Source: Polyangiaceae bacterium (GTDB lineage Bacteria > Myxococcota_A > Polyangia > Polyangiales > Polyangiaceae). Taken from it: a stretch of DNA of 64,000 nucleotides. The stretch covers positions 18,840 through 82,839 of the forward strand of contig JANXOF010000040.1 of NCBI GenBank assembly GCA_025353725.1. Direction: 5' to 3'. Below are positions 1 through 8,345 of this stretch, piece by piece. The notes below the pieces were generated by a model, which was not told where the DNA came from, searched no databases, and saw only the letters and a list, made by a program, of their open reading frames with translations. How positions within the stretch are numbered: the stretch's first letter is position 1; each line of letters starts with the position of its first letter. The position numbers were made by a program, and so were the translations under genes.

Positions 1-359
1 TCATTTCGCACGCAAGCGTCGCGCCGTTGCAGCCTTGTTCAGCAGTCTAGTACCATCGAAGCGTTCGTGAGCCGCACGCTTTGAATACGCCGCTCACTCT
101 GAAGAAGGAGCGGTCCGTCCGACGAAGCTGAGTGCCGGGAGACTCGGGGGTTTCCTCAAAACCACGAGGATCCCGGAGCGCGCAACCATGGCGGTTTCGG
201 GGCCATGCATCTCCTTCGACGGGCAGATCCTGGAAAATTCTTCACCAGGCTTGGCCGCTTCGCGCACCAGGGTACGCCAGAGCGACACTCGCTTTTGTCG
301 CGCGTTGAGCGACCGCGACCGAATCTCACAGTGGCACAAGTCGTGCGAGAAAAGGTTAC
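1..359. other. Left-edge stretch without a recognisable gene
   Basis: No convincing coding region was found. Frames open here on either strand have no family features and mostly overlap the start of the next gene. The last 15 bases carry an AAGG ribosome-binding site for the ATG at 360, so the promoter of that gene probably lies here, but no clear -35/-10 pair was seen. Confidence 0.5.
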
Positions 360-1403
360 ATGAACACCTCGCTCCGGCGCACGCTTCGAATCGCCCCGCT
401 TGCTCTTGCGGCTTGCTTAGCGCCTTTGGTGGCGGCATGCACGTCACCCAACGGAGACGACCTCACTCCCACGGAACAGGCGGTCGACGCTCCGACCCCG
501 GCACCACCTCCCGCAACGCTGAAGCCGCTTGCCGGCAAACGCGTGTTAATTCTGCCTTTTACGTATCAAATGTCCGGTTACACGGACGGAGATACAAACT
601 GTTTTTGGGATAACGCTGTGGCGCTCAAAAGCTTCTACGAAGCAAACCGCGCGACCGCCGAAATTTATCGAGTATCGATGCATCCCGACCTTGAAGGGGT
701 GTCTGGATACAGGTTCTCGCCGGCAGGCAACTACCGAAGCCCTGGTCAGGACTTTTATCCACCCGAAGAGAAGATAAAGTCTCTCAAAAAAGAGGAGAGC
801 GATTGGTTTAAAGACGCAGCTGGCGACCACCACGCCAAGGGCATCTTCAAGATTTTGCAAACCCTGAAAGCTCAGGGAAAGGCCTTCGACCGAGTCATCA
901 CGCTCGGTCACGCGGGCTCCGACGGACCGGCCTTTCAAGCAGCGGGGGGCACAACGGCGCAAACCGGCCAATGGATTCAAATCGGATGGAACTGGCCTAA
1001 CGATCGTGACCGACTCATCGGCGCGACGCGCGGAGTCTTTGGCGACACCTCGCGCTCGAAAGATGCACTCTTCAAGCAAAACCTCGAAGCCTTTAGCACC
1101 TTTGGTTCGCTTTTCCGAAGCGTACTCACCCCCACGGGGTTCTTTTACGCTGGCGGGTGCAATGCGGGCGAAAAAGGAGGAACCATTCCGAATTACTCGT
1201 TCGTCGAAATGATGTCGTGCACTACGGGAAACCATGCCTACGGCACGTCTTCGAAAACGTCGTGCGAGGACGTAACCAAACGAGTCTACACACTCGAGGG
1301 CGTGGGCGACCCCACGGGCCAGGGGCAGCTCACCACGGCTCTCGTCCACGTCGACCCGAGGTCGCTACCGGCAGCGCCAGGACTTGATTGCAGGCCACGC
1401 TAA
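360..1403 (+). CDS. Orphan lipoprotein with possible caspase-like His/Cys dyad
   Basis: A 347-residue exported lipoprotein. The N-terminus is a lipoprotein signal: a basic start, a hydrophobic stretch and the lipobox LVAAC with Cys27, followed by a Pro/Ala/Thr-rich linker to about residue 55. I do not recognise the family. Two motifs stand out: TLGHAGSDGP with His184 and YAGGCNAG with Cys267. That order (hydrophobic strand, His-Gly-like turn, later strand ending in Cys) is what clan CD cysteine peptidases and DUF4347-like proteins show, but this is inference. Three later Cys (two around SKTSC) may form disulfides. The ATG is preceded by AAGG at suitable spacing. The Lys/Phe/Asn-rich composition is less GC-biased than in neighbouring genes, which could indicate transfer. 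It stands alone and converges on the next gene. Confidence 0.75.
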   Translation: MNTSLRRTLRIAPLALAACLAPLVAACTSPNGDDLTPTEQAVDAPTPAPPPATLKPLAGKRVLILPFTYQMSGYTDGDTNCFWDNAVALKSFYEANRATAEIYRVSMHPDLEGVSGYRFSPAGNYRSPGQDFYPPEEKIKSLKKEESDWFKDAAGDHHAKGIFKILQTLKAQGKAFDRVITLGHAGSDGPAFQAAGGTTAQTGQWIQIGWNWPNDRDRLIGATRGVFGDTSRSKDALFKQNLEAFSTFGSLFRSVLTPTGFFYAGGCNAGEKGGTIPNYSFVEMMSCTTGNHAYGTSSKTSCEDVTKRVYTLEGVGDPTGQGQLTTALVHVDPRSLPAAPGLDCRPR

Positions 1404-1447
1404 ACGCGTGGAGCGCAAGCGACGTTAGACGCGCGTGGTCCGTGGCG

Positions 1448-2788
1448 TCAGAGGCATACGCGTCGCTCGAGCCACGTCGCGCGGCTATCTCCGTAGAGAA
1501 CCCAAACCGTTCCGTACGCGTCACCGAGCACGGCGATGTCGGTTATGGGCTTTCCCTCTGAGATGATCCCGAGCGAAGTGAACGTGCCCGTGGCGTCCAA
1601 GCGGCCGAGTTCGAGAACACGCGACGCGCCCGGTGCGCCATCGAACGGCCGGACGCGTGCGACCCACCCGGCACGGATTCCCGCGTCCCCCTCGCCGCTT
1701 GCGACGCTCGCGCCCAGAGGAGCCGGGTCGAGGCCGTTGGGATAGAGCGACCACGAAGCTTCAACTTCGCCCTTCGCTGGGTCGTCAATAGGAAGGGTCG
1801 CCATTCCGAATTCGCTTATTTCTCGCGCAATCGGGACCAAAGCAAAGAGCCGGGAGCCCGAAACGGCGGGCGTGAGGTCGACGCCTCGCTCCGGAGGGCC
1901 CCCCACGAACACGACCACGTCTTCCCCGAGCACCAGGTAGCTCCCGCGTAGTGCGAGCGGGCGCGCGTGCACGGGTGCCATGCCCGAGCGTGCGTCGAGG
2001 TAGAGGGCCATCGCGGTCTCGCCACGAGAGACGACACGAATCACGGTCGCGCCCGCGCCGTCGTCCGAGAGACGGGTCGTCTCGCCCTCGTCGAGGGTGA
2101 CAAACGCTTGCATGACGGCGCCTTCCGTCGTTCGGCGCGTGTCGAGCGTCGCCACTACGGCATGGCCTTCGCCAAGCGCGGCGGCGGCCAAACGTGTCCC
2201 GCCTTGACTCTTGGTAATGAACTTCGTGTCGTTTGCACCGAGCGTGGTGCGATAGACATCCCCGCCCGCGGCCGGGCAATACGCCCAGCGCCCGGCGAGC
2301 TCACAAGGCGGCCATCGCATGGCGACGAACGACAACGGCGTCGGGACGACCGGGACCTTTACGGAGGCCGGCGGAGGCGCGCCGAGTGGCACCGAAAAGC
2401 GACGCGGCTTTCCCCCGTCATTGGCAATCAACTGGAGTTCCGCTTTCGTCGTGCGCAACGCCGCAGGCCCGCGAAACACTTGCTCAGCCGGCCCATAGGC
2501 GAGACGGCAGAGCGTCGGAGCGACGCTCGTGGCGCGCGGCGGGAGAGGTGCAAGAGCTGCATCGTTGAAGCTCGCGGTCGCGTCAGCTGCAGCGACCGAC
2601 CCCGCATCGGCGACCAAAAGCAGAGCTGGAGCGGCGTCGGTCGTCACCTCGTTGGGTGCGCCAGCACAACGACGAAACGAGACTAGAGTAAGCGCGAGCG
2701 CGAGCGTGAAACCTGAAGTGACGACGAAGCGCTGAGAAGGCGTGCGCACGGCTCGTGTTCTATCAAAGAAGTGCGCGCTTTGATCCAT
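1448..2788 (-). CDS. Hypothetical exported or membrane-anchored protein
   Basis: A 446-residue protein of unknown function. Residues about 23-38 form a hydrophobic segment (GFTLALALTLVSF) after an Arg-rich start, so it is probably anchored in the inner membrane or secreted. An Ala/Asp-rich linker follows, then a long region of alternating short strands, for example TKFITKSQGGTRLAAAALGE and TFTSLGIISEGKPITD. This resembles a repeated beta-propeller-like fold, but I could not assign a family. The gene is divergent from the MoxR gene, with 29 bases between the two starts, so the promoters must overlap. The ATG at 2788 was kept because it gives a complete signal segment. Confidence 0.65.
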   Translation of the reverse strand: MDQSAHFFDRTRAVRTPSQRFVVTSGFTLALALTLVSFRRCAGAPNEVTTDAAPALLLVADAGSVAAADATASFNDAALAPLPPRATSVAPTLCRLAYGPAEQVFRGPAALRTTKAELQLIANDGGKPRRFSVPLGAPPPASVKVPVVPTPLSFVAMRWPPCELAGRWAYCPAAGGDVYRTTLGANDTKFITKSQGGTRLAAAALGEGHAVVATLDTRRTTEGAVMQAFVTLDEGETTRLSDDGAGATVIRVVSRGETAMALYLDARSGMAPVHARPLALRGSYLVLGEDVVVFVGGPPERGVDLTPAVSGSRLFALVPIAREISEFGMATLPIDDPAKGEVEASWSLYPNGLDPAPLGASVASGEGDAGIRAGWVARVRPFDGAPGASRVLELGRLDATGTFTSLGIISEGKPITDIAVLGDAYGTVWVLYGDSRATWLERRVCL

Positions 2789-2817
2789 CCGTCGCGGGCT
2801 CGTGATACTTCAACAGG

Positions 2818-4146
2818 GTGGCAACTCTTGGCTCGAAACCTGGCCCAAGCGACGGCCTTCGTCCACTTTCTGTGCCTGTCGGACCACGGCTCGAGCGTGT
2901 GCTCAAGGTGGCGTATCGCGCGCGCCGGGCCGTGCTCCTCGAAGGTCCGACGGGGGTAGGGAAAAGCGAGATCGTTCGGCGCGTCGCGAGCGACCTCGGG
3001 ATTGAGACCACGATCTTAGACCTTAGCCTCCTCGAACCTCCTGATCTCGTCGGGCTGCCCGTGATGAAAGACGGGCGCACGGAATACGCACTTCCGCACA
3101 TCCTTCCGCGCGAAGGCGCGGGTATCTTGTTGCTCGAGGAGCTGAACCGCGCCGAGCGGTACATTCAGCAGCCCGCGCTTCAACTGCTTTCGGCGCGCCG
3201 CCTCCACGAATACGAACTACCGGCGGGCTGGGTATGCGTGGCTACCGTCAATCCGCAGACCGCCGACTACCACGTGACTGCACTCGATAAAGCACTCCGG
3301 GCTCGCTTTCTCCAAGTCTCGGTACGAGCGGACCGCGCGTCGTGGCTCGCGTGGGCGCAGACGAAAAACCTGCATCCCGGCGTCGTTGCGCTTGCGCACG
3401 ATCACGAGCGATTGCTCGACGACGTGCCGCCAAGAACGTGGACCTACGCGTCCGAGCTACTTCAAGCGTTTACGGTCGCGGAACTCGAAGACGGCGCGCT
3501 TCTCCGTGACGCGCTGGGGGGCTATTTGCCTGCGGCGTGGGTCGAAGCGCTGCTCGCCTCAAAAAGCTCGTGGGGAACACGCGTAGGCTTCGATGTGCGC
3601 TTACTCCTAGCCACGTACACGCCCACGTCGAACCTTTCGAAGGAAATTGCAGAATACAAGCACAAGGGTCAAACAGATCGCCTTGACGAGATTGTGCATC
3701 GCCTCGTGCCGCTCCTCGCGGGGCCCGAGGCCGGGGTTCTCGCCGCGCAGGGGCAGCTCACGCTCGCGTCGGTCGAGGCTCTTTTTGCGGATCTGCCCGG
3801 GGATCAGCGCGAGAAGCTGCAAGAGGCCCTTGGCGGAAACCCTACGGCGGCAACGCTCGTTGACGTCGACCCGACGGACCTACTCGCAGGCTTCTCGGGG
3901 AGCGCGGCCGAGAAGAAGCTCGCGGTCTGGCGAGCAGACCCTTTGAAGCAGCACCGGATTGCGCTGGCGGTAACGGGTCTTCGAGCGTTTCTCGAGCAGC
4001 CTTCGCGGCTCGCCGAATTGAAGAAAAGCAACATCGCGCGGCAAAGCCTCGGTCACTTGCTGGTTCACCTTCACGAGCGCCACGCGATGCCGCTGGTGGA
4101 GACGCTAAAGCGCGTGGGTATCACGCCGGTAAGGCCAGGAGGATAA
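2818..4146 (+). CDS. MoxR-family AAA+ ATPase
   Basis: A 442-residue ATPase of the MoxR type, chaperone-like proteins that usually work with a VWA-domain partner. The Walker A motif GPTGVGKS is at about residues 43-50, Walker B is LLLEELNRA near residue 105, and the sensor-like segment VATVNPQTADY follows. The C-terminal 200 residues are helical and could be the lid plus an extension. Start is GTG at 2818. The VWA gene begins seven bases after the stop, so the two are almost certainly co-transcribed. By family logic the ATPase should remodel or load a target together with the VWA protein; the target is not visible in this window. Confidence 0.88.
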   Translation: MATLGSKPGPSDGLRPLSVPVGPRLERVLKVAYRARRAVLLEGPTGVGKSEIVRRVASDLGIETTILDLSLLEPPDLVGLPVMKDGRTEYALPHILPREGAGILLLEELNRAERYIQQPALQLLSARRLHEYELPAGWVCVATVNPQTADYHVTALDKALRARFLQVSVRADRASWLAWAQTKNLHPGVVALAHDHERLLDDVPPRTWTYASELLQAFTVAELEDGALLRDALGGYLPAAWVEALLASKSSWGTRVGFDVRLLLATYTPTSNLSKEIAEYKHKGQTDRLDEIVHRLVPLLAGPEAGVLAAQGQLTLASVEALFADLPGDQREKLQEALGGNPTAATLVDVDPTDLLAGFSGSAAEKKLAVWRADPLKQHRIALAVTGLRAFLEQPSRLAELKKSNIARQSLGHLLVHLHERHAMPLVETLKRVGITPVRPGG

Positions 4147-4152
4147 CCCGCG

Positions 4153-5481
4153 GTGGCAAACGCGACACGTAGCGAACTCGAAGATTGGCTTGACCGGTTC
4201 ATTCGCGATCCGGCTTTTCTCGAGGCTTATCCCTACTATGCGGCCATACTTGCCAAGCTTACGCCCGTGGCGGACCCGTCGGTCGCTCGCATGGCCGTGT
4301 CGCTCCATGACGCTCGGTTTTATCTACACGTCAATGTCGACTCCTTCATGGCTGAACCGCAGTACCTGCGGGGCGTTTTGCTGCATGAAGTGCATCACAT
4401 CGTTCTTGGGCACCTCACGCATCCCAAGTTCGCGGAGTGCGAGGAGCCTGAGCTGATGGATCTCGCGGTCGAGATGTCCGCCAATGAATACATTGAAGAA
4501 GAGCTGCCGCCCGCCGTGACGTGGCGCTCCTATTCGTCGGTGGGGATCCGCGCCGGACAGAGCACGCGTGAGCGCTACGAAATTCTGGTCGGGCATAGGC
4601 AAGGCTCCGGCGCGCACCCGAAGCCTGGCCCCGGTGAGCGCGGCTCGGGCACGGTCGATGATCATCGCCATCTTGCCAAGGGCGACGCGGCGGCGGGCGG
4701 CGTCGCGCAGACCGCGCTACTGGTCGGGCGTGCGGTAGCCGAAGCGAGAGCCGAGCGCAGCGCCAAACAAGACGTGCCGGCTGACATTCCCCCCGCATCG
4801 CAGGCGAAAAAGCGAGGAAAGAAGCCGCCGCCCGAGGCGCCCGTGGCCTACGACGAGGACGACGACCCCAACGTTTCGAGGCGATACCTTGTGGCCGGGC
4901 GTACGCCGGGTCGACTCATCGAAGAACTCGCCGAAACGACGCGCGCGCCCGATGAGGTGATGGATTGGCGCTCGGCCCTCGCCATGTTTGTCGCGCGCGC
5001 ACGGGCGCCCGTCCACACGTGGTCGAGACCGAACAGGCGCTTTCCGAATCGGATCTTCGAGGTTCCTGGGCGAAGCTGGGCGCCGCGGCGCGACGCGGAA
5101 CAGCACCTCCTCGTGGCGATCGACACATCGCTCAGCATGACGAAACAAGAGCTCGAAGAAATCGCGCGTCAGCTCAAGGTCCTATCCGAACGGGCGCGCG
5201 TAACCATCGCGGAGTGCGATATGTCCGTGGCGCGCGTTTACCCGTTTTCAGGTCGCATCGAAAACGTCGTCGGCCGCGGCGGGACAGATCTACGCCCCGT
5301 GTTCGCGCCCGCCATCCTTGGCGCCCATGACGTCGACGGCGTGGTGTACTTTACAGACGGCGACGGCCCGTACGATGCGTTACCCGCCCCGGTGCCTACG
5401 CTCTGGGTACTCACAAAGCCTTTGCACTTCAAATGCCCATGGGGCGAGAGAGCGTGGCTGCGAGCGCCTCGGACGATGTGA
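4153..5481 (+). CDS. VWA-domain protein with N-terminal HExxH metallopeptidase-like region
   Basis: A 442-residue partner of the preceding MoxR ATPase; the architecture fits the VWA-like metallopeptidase (DUF2201-type) family. Residues 78-82 read HEVHH, an HExxH zinc signature (His78, Glu79, His82), in the context LLHEVHHIVLGHL. Residues about 150-240 are a charged, low-complexity linker. The C-terminal VWA domain has a MIDAS-type DTSLS motif starting at Asp324, and GGTD and YFTDGDG further on as the other metal-site loops. There is no signal peptide, so it is cytoplasmic. Start is GTG at 4153. The linker region (4631-4830) is partly duplicated 1.4 kb downstream as a broken copy. Confidence 0.85.
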   Translation: MANATRSELEDWLDRFIRDPAFLEAYPYYAAILAKLTPVADPSVARMAVSLHDARFYLHVNVDSFMAEPQYLRGVLLHEVHHIVLGHLTHPKFAECEEPELMDLAVEMSANEYIEEELPPAVTWRSYSSVGIRAGQSTRERYEILVGHRQGSGAHPKPGPGERGSGTVDDHRHLAKGDAAAGGVAQTALLVGRAVAEARAERSAKQDVPADIPPASQAKKRGKKPPPEAPVAYDEDDDPNVSRRYLVAGRTPGRLIEELAETTRAPDEVMDWRSALAMFVARARAPVHTWSRPNRRFPNRIFEVPGRSWAPRRDAEQHLLVAIDTSLSMTKQELEEIARQLKVLSERARVTIAECDMSVARVYPFSGRIENVVGRGGTDLRPVFAPAILGAHDVDGVVYFTDGDGPYDALPAPVPTLWVLTKPLHFKCPWGERAWLRAPRTM

Positions 5482-6003
5482 GACTAGCCGAGGTAACATC
5501 TAGTCCCCAGACCTGTGGAGCCCCAGATAGAATGGAAAGCGGCGCCCCTGTCATCGTGGTCGGCGACGCTCCGTCTGAAACAGGCTCGAACTTGGCTCCG
5601 TTTCGAGCGTAGATCCCGAGCTGGTGCCAAGCGGCGCCGACGTTGACTCGCCAGCCTGGCCCCCCAATGAGCTTGATTCACCCGGGCTGACGCGCTGACG
5701 CGCTGTTTCGGAGAGGCCGTGGATCGCCTCGCAGACCCTTTCTAGGGCGCGCTACGGCGCGACGTTCCAGCGTGCCCAGATCCATGGATGCCGAGGACAC
5801 ATGCCGACCTTGTGCGCCACCGGTCACACCGAAAAAATTTGGAGGATACGCCATGCCCGGTGGCAGGAGCGATCCCTCTTCGACCAAAAGGCGTCGGGCG
5901 TTCGCCGTCCGTCGTCACGCGCAACAAGTACCATCCAAATTTTTCGGTACTCGTTGTCCATCGAAACAAACTTAATGCACTATACAATCTTTAGACAGCA
6001 GTT
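5482..6003. other. Decayed intergenic region
   Basis: About 520 bases without an intact gene, and more AT-rich near 5920-6000 than the flanking genes. On the minus strand one frame is open below a TGA at 5678-5680. It has no start codon at its head but reads like protein with high-GC third positions (for example GGPGWRVNVGAAWHQLGIYA) and runs about 80 codons into the antisense of the VWA gene. It could be a gene remnant or chance. An inverted repeat lies at 5828-5948. Confidence 0.45.
5828..5948. repeat. Inverted repeat, 15-16 bp arms about 90 bp apart
   Basis: The left arm ACCGAAAAAATTTGGA (5828-5843) and the right arm TCCAAATTTTTCGGT (5934-5948) are reverse complements except for one extra A in the left arm. 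The AT-rich arms stand out in a GC-rich neighbourhood. No transposase or coding frame lies between them. It may be the ends of a small mobile remnant, or a fold-back element. Confidence 0.55.
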
Positions 6004-6195
6004 CCGGTGAGCGCGACTCGGGCACGGTCGATACTCATCGACATCTTGCCCAGGGCGACACGGCCGCGGGCGGCGTTGCCCCGACGTCGCGTCTGGGCGG
6101 GCGCGCGGTCGCCGAAGCCAAAGCCGAGCGCTAAACCCACCGTCCCGGCTGACATTCCCCCCGCGTCGCAGATGAAGAAGCGAGGCAAGACGCCG
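6004..6195 (+). pseudogene. Broken partial copy of the VWA-protein gene linker
   Basis: This stretch aligns with 4631-4830 of the VWA gene in the same orientation. Shared blocks include GGCGACACGGCC versus GGCGACGCGGCG and a run around CCGGCTGACATTCCCCCCGC that is identical in both. In the parental frame it reads GERDSGTVDTHRHLAQGDT and so on to AVAEAKAER, then hits TAA. After a frameshift it continues PADIPPASQMKKRGK, matching PADIPPASQAKKRGK of the parent. Neither the HExxH nor the VWA part is present. It is a non-functional remnant of a second VWA gene or a partial duplication. Confidence 0.85.
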
Positions 6196-6530
6196 CGTAT
6201 CCGTAGCACCCGCGGCGCACGACGAAGATCTCATCAACGCTCCGGGAGCGTAGCCGCACGTCCCCTCACTGTGAACACCTGTTCGCGGCGACCGAGGTCC
6301 TGGCTTGTCCGGATCTCGAAACGCTCCGAAAGCTTGCTTCCACCACGCGGAAGTCAGCTGTCGCCAGGTTTCGACAACGGCCATGCATCACTCACACACT
6401 CGACGACCATGGCAATATCGAAACGATTCAACCCTTGATAGTCAGGCGACAACGTCTGAAAAGCCACTATGGGCACAGTCCGAAAGTTCGTGCGGAACTG
6501 CCCTCTTCTCTCAAGGTACTCGCAGTAGTG
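6196..6530. other. Intergenic stretch, nothing recognised
   Basis: Lower-GC sequence between the VWA remnant and the end of the LamG pseudogene. No RNA gene, terminator or coding family was recognised; the short open frames have no supporting features. Confidence 0.5.
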
Positions 6531-7358
6531 TTACGGAGCACCGACGCCAGCCTTATAATGACTCCCTACTTGTTCTGGCGTAGGCGCTTTGTTGTACACG
6601 GCGACCTCATCGATATCTCCGGCAAAACCTCCGTACTGACTATTAATCGAAAATGGCACGATACTCTCATTCAAGATTGCCCTCGAGTCGCCTATCGACG
6701 CAGACGGTACGCCATCTACCTAGAGGCGCATAATCGCACCGTCATAGGTAGCAACGAAATAGCCGTAAGCGTCGGGTATTGACCCGGTCGAACCAATGAG
6801 GACCGTACTTCCTGACGCATTCGCCCGCACAAAGATGGGGCGTGAGTCACCCCGATTCGTTTGCAACGCGTAGCCGTCTTGGCCCTCTTGATGCGCAAGA
6901 ATCGTTGCGTAGTTGGAAACATCCGTCGGTCGGGCCCAGACTTCGAGCGAGAACGATTGTCGAGCGGCAAAGCCAAGAGCTGTTGCTGAGAACGTCGCGT
7001 ATCCGCTCCCTCCACTCCGCTCAAAATGGCACGCAGTGTCTCGATCTCCGGCGATTGCGCCGGGAATCCCGCATTTGACGGGTCCCGACGAAAAGTTGAA
7101 CTGTCCGCTGTTCTTCGAGGAAGACGCGTCAACGACCAGTCGCTGCCCGTCTGGCTCGCCCATTCGTAGGTACAGCACGGGCTCGTCAGCAAGGACCACG
7201 GCTGCGTAGGTAGGCCGACCGGCGTCTGGACCGAGACGAGCGTCCGAATCCGCGTTCGCGTCGCGCGTACGATTGACGGCATCCCAAGCCAGCGGAGTGC
7301 GGGTGACAAGGGGCGGCGCTGCTCCGTCGGGGGGAGGCGTTTGGGGCCGAAATTCCAC
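6531..7358 (-). pseudogene. LamG/concanavalin-like domain gene interrupted by an amber codon
   Basis: The frame starting at GTG 7358 encodes a LamG-type jelly-roll domain: YAAVVLADEPVLYLRMGE, SFSLEVWARPTDVSNYATIL and YGYFVATYDGAIMRL. It then meets TAG at 6720-6722. Reading on in the same frame gives another 62 codons to TAA at 6531, completing the domain: VDGVPSASIG and GDIDEVAVYNKAPTPEQV, the usual end of this family. The TAG stands where YDGxxMRLYVDG-type proteins carry Tyr, so a single TAC/TAT to TAG change would explain it. The 5' end also lacks a signal peptide; the frame is open about 100 bases upstream without a start codon, so the N-terminus may be lost too. Such domains normally belong to secreted carbohydrate- or protein-binding proteins. 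Confidence 0.82.
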
Positions 7359-7457
7359 ACACCTCCATACGGCACCAGCGCGTGGATTGGCGCGTCGCCG
7401 ACGCGACCGAACATGCCAGCGCTTCGCGTACGTCGGCGCCCGAGGGGGTGTTACCTG

Positions 7458-8345
7458 TTATCGGAGCCACGTATCAAGCGCTGTGGTCGCGAAAAAGCCG
7501 AGACTTACGTAGGCATTGCAGTCGAAGAAGGCTTTACCAATTTTCGCAAAGTCGACAAACTCGCCCGACGCAGGATCTTTCGGGCGGACGAGGCGATGTT
7601 CGATAGATAAGACCACCGCCACGACGGCGACGCCGCCGAAAAAGACGGCGCCGCAGTGGAGAAGAGCGCCTGTCGCGACGAGCGATGCGACGGTCATCAC
7701 GTGGGAGACCGCGGCCATGCTCATCGCGCGCTTCGCGCCAAAGCGAGAAGGGACGGAGTGAAGGTTTTCGGCGCGATCGAACAGCTCGTCTTGGAGCGCA
7801 TACAAGACATCGAACCCGAAGAGCCATGTCAGCACGGCCACCATCAAAAGCACGATCCCTAGACTCGGAGAGGCGCCCATTCCAATCCACGCGCCGCCGG
7901 GAGCAAGCGCAAGGGCGAGACCAAGCCAAGCGTGTGCGGCCCATGTGAAGCGCTTGGCATACGAATAACCGAGCAACACCACGAGCACGGGCGGCGCGAG
8001 AAGAAGCGGCCAGCGCCCGAGCGTCGCCGCGACCGCGCAAAAAAACATGCCCGACAGAACGGTGAGGGCAAGAGCCTCTCCCGCCTTGACGCGGCCGGCA
8101 GCGACCGGGCGGTTTTTCGTTCGAGGGTTTTTGGCGTCGAGCTCTCTATCGGCCCAGCGGTTGAACGCCATCGCACTCGAGCGCGCTGTCACCATGCAAG
8201 TCACCATCGCGAGCACGCGAAACGGCGTGAGCGGCTCGTGCGGCACTCGAAGTGCCAACACCACAGCCGCGGCCGCGAACGGCATCGCGAACACCGTGTG
8301 TGAGAACGTCACGAGCTCGGCCCAAAGACGAATCCGCGCAATCAT
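7458..8345 (-). CDS. mqnP: UbiA-family prenyltransferase of the menaquinone operon (MqnP-like)
   Basis: A 295-residue polytopic membrane enzyme of the UbiA superfamily. It carries both Mg/diphosphate motifs: NRWADRELD (Asn62, Asp66, Asp70) and FDVLYALQDELFD (Asp179, Asp186, Asp190). In futalosine-pathway organisms this enzyme attaches the polyprenyl tail to the 1,4-dihydroxy-6-naphthoate-derived ring; the assignment rests on family plus operon position. The ATG overlaps the stop of the deaminase gene (ATGA), so translation is coupled, and it is the last gene of the operon. Eight or nine hydrophobic segments can be counted, as expected. Confidence 0.9.
   Translation of the reverse strand: MIARIRLWAELVTFSHTVFAMPFAAAAVVLALRVPHEPLTPFRVLAMVTCMVTARSSAMAFNRWADRELDAKNPRTKNRPVAAGRVKAGEALALTVLSGMFFCAVAATLGRWPLLLAPPVLVVLLGYSYAKRFTWAAHAWLGLALALAPGGAWIGMGASPSLGIVLLMVAVLTWLFGFDVLYALQDELFDRAENLHSVPSRFGAKRAMSMAAVSHVMTVASLVATGALLHCGAVFFGGVAVVAVVLSIEHRLVRPKDPASGEFVDFAKIGKAFFDCNAYVSLGFFATTALDTWLR

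Noticed and set aside
1..96. Minus-strand frame ending with TGA at the left edge
   Set aside because: Only 30 codons between stops, with no start codon; nothing supports a gene.
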